From Acholeplasmataceae bacterium (GTDB lineage: Bacteria; Bacillota; Negativicutes; Acidaminococcales; Acidaminococcaceae), in contig JAAYIB010000184.1 in the NCBI GenBank assembly GCA_012744295.1, positions 1 to 7,186 of the forward strand: a DNA stretch of 7,186 nucleotides, read 5' to 3'. Of the stretch, positions 6,373-7,186 are shown one piece after another; the first letter of the stretch is position 1; each line of letters opens with the position of its first letter. The translations under genes and the position numbers were made by a program. The notes below the pieces were generated by a model. It did no database searches. It was not told where the DNA came from and saw only the letters and a program-made list of their open reading frames with translations.

Positions 6373-7047
6373 ATGAAAGATAACAGGACTTCACAACCGG
6401 CGGCCGAGTATGACGGCAACATCGAAAAAACCATGCCGTATTACGCCGCCTTCCACGAAAGAACGCTGGACTTGATTGAAGTAATAAAGCCTGCTCCGGC
6501 TGCCTGGCTTGATACGGGCGCCGGCACGGGAACCTTTGTGAAAAAGGCTCTCGCAAGATTTCCCGAGGCAAGCTTCGTGGCGGCAGACCCGTCAAGTGCG
6601 ATGCTAAAAATAGCCAAGGTTAAGCTGGCCGGTGCCGATTGCGCCTTTGTGCAGCAGCCTACCGAGGAACTTGCTTTGCCGGACGATTCCTTTGACGTCG
6701 TCACCGCGATTCTCTCGCATCACTATTATTCTGCGGCGGCAGGCAAGAAAAAGGCCGTCGCCAATTGCCTGCGCATGTTGAAGCCGCAAGGCGTTTATGT
6801 CAGCTTCGAGTCTTTTCTTCCCGCCACACAGGCAGGCATGGACATCGCCCTCGCCTGCTGGCGCAAGGCCCAGCTTGCTGCCGGCAAGGAAGAAAAGAGC
6901 GTGGATAAATATTTGAGTAGGTGCGGCACGGAGTTTTTTCCGGCAACCCTAACTGAAAATGTGCGCCTTCTGCAGGAAACAGGCTTTTCCGTCGTCGAGC
7001 TCTTCTGGCTCTCCGGCATGCAGGCCGGTATCTACGCAATAAAGTGA
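6373..7047 (+). CDS. Class I SAM-dependent methyltransferase of unknown substrate
   Basis: A 224-residue soluble protein with a Rossmann-type methyltransferase core. Motif I, LDTGAGTGTF (residues 46-55), binds S-adenosylmethionine. D72 in AADPSSAML is the acidic residue at the end of strand 2 that usually contacts the ribose. LPDDSFDVVTA (102-112) is the motif around strand 4, and LKPQGVYVSFE follows strand 5. The N-terminal YDGNIEKTMPYYAAFH resembles CmoA-like and other small-molecule methyltransferases of the methyltransf_25 type, but that does not fix a substrate. The gene is 57 bases after the isomerase gene. No clear promoter is visible in that gap, so read-through from the catabolic genes is likely. 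Whether it shares their pathway is unknown. Confidence 0.85.
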   Translation: MKDNRTSQPAAEYDGNIEKTMPYYAAFHERTLDLIEVIKPAPAAWLDTGAGTGTFVKKALARFPEASFVAADPSSAMLKIAKVKLAGADCAFVQQPTEELALPDDSFDVVTAILSHHYYSAAAGKKKAVANCLRMLKPQGVYVSFESFLPATQAGMDIALACWRKAQLAAGKEEKSVDKYLSRCGTEFFPATLTENVRLLQETGFSVVELFWLSGMQAGIYAIK

Positions 7048-7065
7048 ACAAGTGTATTTTCTCAT

Positions 7066-7100
7066 AAAAACCCCGTCAGGACTTTTGTCCTGACGGGGTT
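7066..7100. terminator. Hairpin terminator between convergent genes
   Basis: A perfect 14-bp stem (arms 7069-7082 and 7087-7100) has a TTTT loop. It lies 21 bases after the methyltransferase stop. Read on the minus strand, the stem runs into TTTTT (complement of 7066-7070), a classic intrinsic terminator. On the + strand only two T residues end the stem, so it may be weaker in that direction. It likely serves both the methyltransferase and a minus-strand gene to the right. Confidence 0.8.
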
Positions 7101-7133
7101 ACGCAGCTGCCGAAAAGTGTGTTTTGGTTTTAG

Positions 7134-7186
7134 CTACAATCGCGTATAGCGGAGCACGCTGTCGTTGACGCTGAGCGCTATTCTGC
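7134..7186 (-). CDS. Possible C-terminal end of a convergent minus-strand gene (partial)
   Basis: One minus-strand frame is open from the right edge to a TAG at 7134-7136 and would end a protein with RIALSVNDSVLRYTRL. The TAG lies 33 bases before the hairpin, whose T-run faces this direction, which is the main support. Another minus-strand frame also stays open, up to a TAA at 7099-7101 inside the hairpin, with a less natural composition. Sixteen residues are too few to assign a family. Confidence 0.35.
   Translation of the reverse strand, partial: RIALSVNDSVLRYTRL

Noticed and set aside
7111..7140. Possible + strand promoter with TACAAT at 7135-7140
   Set aside because: There is no -35 element at a suitable distance, and the site lies beside a probable minus-strand gene end.
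1..7186. CRISPR arrays, tRNA or rRNA genes, insertion sequences, attachment sites
   Set aside because: No spaced direct repeats, cloverleaf sequences, transposase motifs or terminal repeats were found by reading.

Overview
The window is a bacterial chromosomal stretch in which every complete gene is on the + strand. Several traits suggest a Firmicute, probably an anaerobe of the Clostridia or Negativicutes type: strong AGGAGG-like ribosome binding sites, a likely TTG start, AT-rich leaders in front of moderately GC-rich genes, and a CopA-CopZ pair. This placement is an inference from style, not from a marker gene.

Region 1 (1-2742) is a copper-handling unit. It holds the C-terminal two thirds of a CopA-type Cu(+) exporting P1B-ATPase, cut by the left edge of the window. 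A 66-residue CopZ copper chaperone follows, then a pirin-family cupin protein. Gaps of 21 and 26 bases, each with a good ribosome binding site, suggest one transcript. A perfect 18-bp inverted repeat (2755-2792) ends this block.

Region 2 (2743-7047) starts with an AT-rich leader carrying an extended -10 promoter (TGT-TATAAT at 2844-2852). It then encodes a class III (CaiB/BaiF, SUGCT-like) CoA-transferase, an HMG-CoA-lyase-family enzyme, a PrpF-family isomerase and a class I SAM-dependent methyltransferase. The first two genes are 6 bases apart. Together the first three look like a small catabolic cassette for a branched dicarboxylic acid: isomerise the double bond, load CoA, then cleave to acetyl-CoA plus an oxo acid. 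No hydratase or dehydratase is visible, so the substrate cannot be assigned. The lyase keeps most catalytic residues of human HMG-CoA lyase at identical spacing, but carries Gln where the human enzyme has Glu72. It may therefore act on something other than HMG-CoA.

Region 3 (7048-7186) holds a 14-bp hairpin whose T-run is on the minus-strand side. It is followed by what may be the last 16 codons of a convergent minus-strand gene. The boundary looks like an end-to-end junction of two transcription units.
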